Of a stretch of DNA of 64,000 nucleotides, positions 61,680 to 64,000 are shown piece after piece. Source of the stretch: Phytopseudomonas dryadis (GTDB taxonomy: Bacteria > Pseudomonadota > Gammaproteobacteria > Pseudomonadales > Pseudomonadaceae). Under the pieces are notes generated by a model. That model worked only from the letters and a program-made list of their open reading frames with translations. It had not been told where the DNA came from and ran no database searches. How positions within the stretch are numbered: position 1 is the stretch's first letter; each line of letters begins with the position of its first letter. The stretch lies in contig NZ_QJUM01000017.1 in assembly GCF_004327355.1 (NCBI RefSeq), forward strand, positions 62,001-126,000, given 5' to 3'. The position numbers and the translations under genes are program-made.

Positions 61680-62306
61680 TCAAGCGCGGCTGCCGTCGCT
61701 CCCGGTGTGCTTGGCCGCGTCATCGATACGCCGCAGGCGACTCCTGCCGCGGCTGATATCCGCCAGCAGCCGTTGCAGTTCGGCGAAGCGCGCCTCGGGC
61801 ACCGCCAGCCGCAGTTCGGCGCCGTGGGCGTCGAAGGTTTCTGCTTCCAGCACGGCGTCGAGCTCGCTCAGGCGGGCCTTGAACAGGGCCAGTTCGGCGA
61901 AGCCGCAATGGCCGGCGCAGGCCGTGCGCGCGACCTGCTCCTGACGTTCGCCGGCCTGCAGGCACTGGTTGGCGCTGCCGCCGTAGGCGCGGGCCAGGCC
62001 GCCGGTGCCGAGCTGGATGCCGCCGTACCAGCGGGTCACCACCACGGCGACCCGGTCGAAACCCTGGCCCTCGATGGCGGCGAGGATCGGCCGGCCGGCA
62101 GTGCCGCCCGGTTCGCCGTCGTCGCTGAAGCGGTACTGCTGGCCGATCTTCCAGGCCCAGCAGTTGTGCGATGCGCCGGGGTCGCTGGCCTGCTCGATGA
62201 AGGCCTGGGCCTGGGCCGCGCTGGACACGGCGCCGGCCCGGGCGAGAAAGCGGCTCTTGCGGATCTCCTCGCGATAGTCGCAAGGCGCGAGCAGGAGGAA
62301 CGCCAT
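61680..62306 (-). CDS. YigZ/IMPACT family protein
   Basis: 208-residue protein with the UPF0029 N-terminal domain (KIGQQYRFSDDGEPGGTAGR and TRWYGGIQLGTGGL) and a C-terminal ferredoxin-like domain (about 135-205). The function of YigZ is unsettled; human IMPACT regulates GCN2, while bacterial ones may act in translation or as proline dipeptidase-like factors. ATG 62306 shares one base with the stop of the TetR gene, so the two are coupled. Confidence 0.9.
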   Translation of the reverse strand: MAFLLLAPCDYREEIRKSRFLARAGAVSSAAQAQAFIEQASDPGASHNCWAWKIGQQYRFSDDGEPGGTAGRPILAAIEGQGFDRVAVVVTRWYGGIQLGTGGLARAYGGSANQCLQAGERQEQVARTACAGHCGFAELALFKARLSELDAVLEAETFDAHGAELRLAVPEARFAELQRLLADISRGRSRLRRIDDAAKHTGSDGSRA

Positions 62307-62965
62307 CAACTGCTCGGCGTCAGCCCGCAGCCCTTGAGGATGATGCGGATCAGGTTGTCGGTGGCGGCCTGGAAGTCCTGCTTGGTCAGGCGCGAGCGGC
62401 CGGTGACCCGGCAGATCTGCGAACCGAAGTCGGCATAGTGCTGGGTGCTGCCCCAGAGCAGGAAGATCAGGTGCACCGGGTCCACCGGGTCGATCTTGCC
62501 GGCGGCGATCCAGCTCTCGAACACCGCGGCGCGACCGCGGAACCAGGTCAGGTAATCCTGGTTGAAATACTGCGACAGGTACTCGCCTCCGCCGATCACC
62601 TCCATGGCGAAGATGCGCGAGGCTTTCGGGTAGCGGCGGGAGAATTCCATCTTGGCGCGGATGTAGCGCTCCAGCGCCTCGGCCGGGTCGTCCTCGGCGG
62701 TCAGGCTGTTGAAGGTGCTGTCCCACAACTCGAGGATATTGCTCAGCACCGCCAGGTACAGGCCCAGCTTGTTGTTGAAGTAGTAGTGCAGGTTGGCCTT
62801 GGGCAGTCCCACCGTCTGCGCGATGGTGTTCATGCTGGTGCCTTTGAAGCCGTGGCGGGCGAACTGCTCTTCCGCGGCGGCGATGATCGCTTCTTCGTTC
62901 TTCTGCCGGATACGACCGGCCGGTTTGTCGGGAGTGGCGCGATGGGCAGGAACGTCAAAGGTCAT
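62306..62965 (-). CDS. RutR-like TetR-family regulator
   Basis: 219-residue TetR regulator. HTH in the N-terminus (about 20-65; ARHGFKGTSMNTIAQTVGLP then KANLHYYFNNK) and a RutR/YcdC-type C-terminal domain with RIFAMEVIGGGEYLSQYF and LIFLLWGSTQHYADF. RutR senses uracil and thymine; here a pyrimidine or purine-related signal is inferred. The gene overlaps yigZ by one base and lies upstream of the BMP transporter genes, which it may control. ATG 62965 chosen over a longer frame. Confidence 0.9.
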   Translation of the reverse strand: MTFDVPAHRATPDKPAGRIRQKNEEAIIAAAEEQFARHGFKGTSMNTIAQTVGLPKANLHYYFNNKLGLYLAVLSNILELWDSTFNSLTAEDDPAEALERYIRAKMEFSRRYPKASRIFAMEVIGGGEYLSQYFNQDYLTWFRGRAAVFESWIAAGKIDPVDPVHLIFLLWGSTQHYADFGSQICRVTGRSRLTKQDFQAATDNLIRIILKGCGLTPSS

Positions 62966-63116
62966 CGAGGCGATTCCGGGCTGGTCATGGAGCGGTGCGG
63001 ATGAACAGATACCCCACCGCCGGCGGAGTGACAAGCACTGGATGCAGAAAAAGTGCCGCCAGTGCTCACTCCGGCGGCGCAACCTGCCGGCGCGCCGATG
63101 CCGGAGGCCGCCGTGC

Positions 63117-64000
63117 TCAGGAAAAGGCCTGGACGATCCGCTCGCGCATGGCCGCGTCGGGCAGCCGGCCCTGGCCGGCCTTGAGGTTGTCGACCATGTA
63201 GCGCGGGTTGGAGGTGGCGGGAATCACCACGGTGACCGCCTCGTTGGCGAGGATGAACTTGAGCAGCAACTGCGCCCAGGAACTGGCGTCGATCTCGTTG
63301 GCCCATTCCGGCAGCGGCTTGCCGCGCACCCGGGCGAGCAGTTGCGAGCGCTGGAAGGGGCGGTTGATCAGGGTGGCGATGCCATTGTCGGCGCAGTAGG
63401 GCAACAGGCGCTGCTCGGCATTGCGCTCGCCCACCGAGTAGTTGAACTGGACGAAGTCGACCTTCTCCCTGGCCAGTACCTCGAGCAGATCGTCGTGGGC
63501 CGATTCGATGTAATGGGTGATGCCGATGTAGCGCACCTTGCCCTGCTCGCGCAGTTCGCGCAGCAAAGCCAGTTGCGTGGTGGTGTCCTGCAGATTGTGC
63601 ACCTGTACCAGGTCCAGCTTGTCGGTCTGCAGGGCGGCGAGGCTGGCCTGGAACTGCGCCAGGCCACGCTCGCGGCCGGTGCTGGACAGCTTGGAGGCGA
63701 GAAACGCCTTGCCCTGGGTCCTGGTGCGCTTGAGCAGTTCGCCGGTGACGGCCTCTGCCGCGCCATAGCTGGGGGCGGTGTCGATCAGCCGCGCACCGCC
63801 GTTGATGAAGGCGCGCACCACCTCGTCCAGAGGCTTGAGGGCGGCGTTGTCCAGGCCGACGTTGAAGGTCTGCGAGGTACCCAGGCCGATCACCGGCAAC
63901 TGTTCGCCACTGGTGGGAATGGCCCGTTGCAACAAGGGCGCGGGCGAGGCGGCGAAGGCTGTGGACGGCAGCCAGCGGGCGCTGGCGGCGAGGGTGATCA
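63117..64000 (-). CDS. Aldo/keto reductase, 5' end outside window
   Basis: Partial gene; the frame is open through the window edge. Visible are AKR features VIGLGTSQTF, LIDTAPSYGAAE and LKRTRTQGKAFLASKLSS, plus KVRYIGITHY. Upstream residues ASARWLPSTAFAASPAPLLQ look like the end of a Tat or Sec signal peptide, so the protein is probably exported; the twin-Arg would lie beyond base 64000. Starting at the internal TTG at 63935 would miss this. Substrate unknown. Confidence 0.85.
   Translation of the reverse strand, partial: ITLAASARWLPSTAFAASPAPLLQRAIPTSGEQLPVIGLGTSQTFNVGLDNAALKPLDEVVRAFINGGARLIDTAPSYGAAEAVTGELLKRTRTQGKAFLASKLSSTGRERGLAQFQASLAALQTDKLDLVQVHNLQDTTTQLALLRELREQGKVRYIGITHYIESAHDDLLEVLAREKVDFVQFNYSVGERNAEQRLLPYCADNGIATLINRPFQRSQLLARVRGKPLPEWANEIDASSWAQLLLKFILANEAVTVVIPATSNPRYMVDNLKAGQGRLPDAAMRERIVQAFS

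Noticed and set aside
63117..63935. Aldo/keto reductase starting at the TTG at 63935
   Set aside because: The frame continues to the window edge, and the upstream residues look like a signal-peptide end, so the gene is cut by the window.

Overview
The window is a high-GC chromosomal segment of a Pseudomonas. Protein families, gene order and intergenic REP sequences all point to this genus. From the rng fragment to cysNC (about 1-34.7 kb) the order matches what I recall of P. aeruginosa PAO1 from PA4477 down to PA4442. After that the order becomes a mosaic of blocks that lie apart in PAO1. This suggests a species outside P. aeruginosa, perhaps of the mendocina/oleovorans/alcaligenes type; the species itself is an inference. 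I saw no rRNA, tRNA, CRISPR, prophage or transposase gene.

Layout. 1-9.2 kb: RNase G (cut by the window edge), the AsmA-like YhdP, a nitrilase-family amidase, and TldD and PmbA/TldE flanking DarP/YjgA. 9.5-13.4 kb: a candidate Fur-regulated operon fagA-fumC-orfX-sodA, followed by a ZIP transporter. 13.4-20.5 kb, minus strand: the rpoN/lpt cluster kdsD-kdsC-lptC-lptA-lptB-rpoN-hpf-ptsN-rapZ-ptsO, which joins LPS precursor synthesis and transport to sigma-54 and nitrogen-PTS control. 20.7-23.8 kb: mlaFEDCB for outer-membrane lipid asymmetry. 24.1-29 kb: ibaG, murA, hisG, hisD, hisC. 29.2-34.7 kb: algW, a NIF3-family gene, and cysD/cysNC separated by a small four-helix-bundle (S23) gene. 34.8-41.5 kb: osmE, a family I lipase, a gene of unknown function, gluQ, dksA, an aminotransferase, sfsA and a Rieske protein. 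41.7-46.6 kb: a Fur-box-preceded heme utilisation operon (phuS, T, U, V and a ChaN-like lipoprotein). 47.1-52.2 kb: an oxidoreductase/LysR pair, a probable copper cluster (DUF2946, PepSY membrane protein, PCuAC chaperone) and a LysM-BON protein. 52.5-62.3 kb: adenine deaminase, a 2-oxoglutarate oxygenase and a BMP-type (nucleoside/purine) ABC transporter, split by an opposite-strand chaA gene. 61.7-64 kb: YigZ, a RutR-like TetR regulator and an aldo/keto reductase cut by the window edge.

The most unusual content lies between genes. At least four families of inverted repeats fill the spacers. One family has arms built from CTTGAAGCTTG or GGAGGCTGGAGGCTG and occurs at eight sites, usually as an approximately 60-110 bp hairpin. 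Between cysD and cysNC the same arms enclose a complete S23/four-helix-bundle gene, whose ribosome binding site lies inside the left arm. This looks like a gene-carrying parent element with small, cargo-less derivatives. A second family is a composite REPIN of about 170-190 bp with conserved extensions on both sides (four copies). A third is a MITE-like element with GGCCGTTGAAAAAC ends. A fourth is a set of GTAGGRTGGR hairpins. Some repeats reach into coding sequence: they supply the C-terminus of an ABC permease and probably the stop codons of sfsA and a LysR gene.
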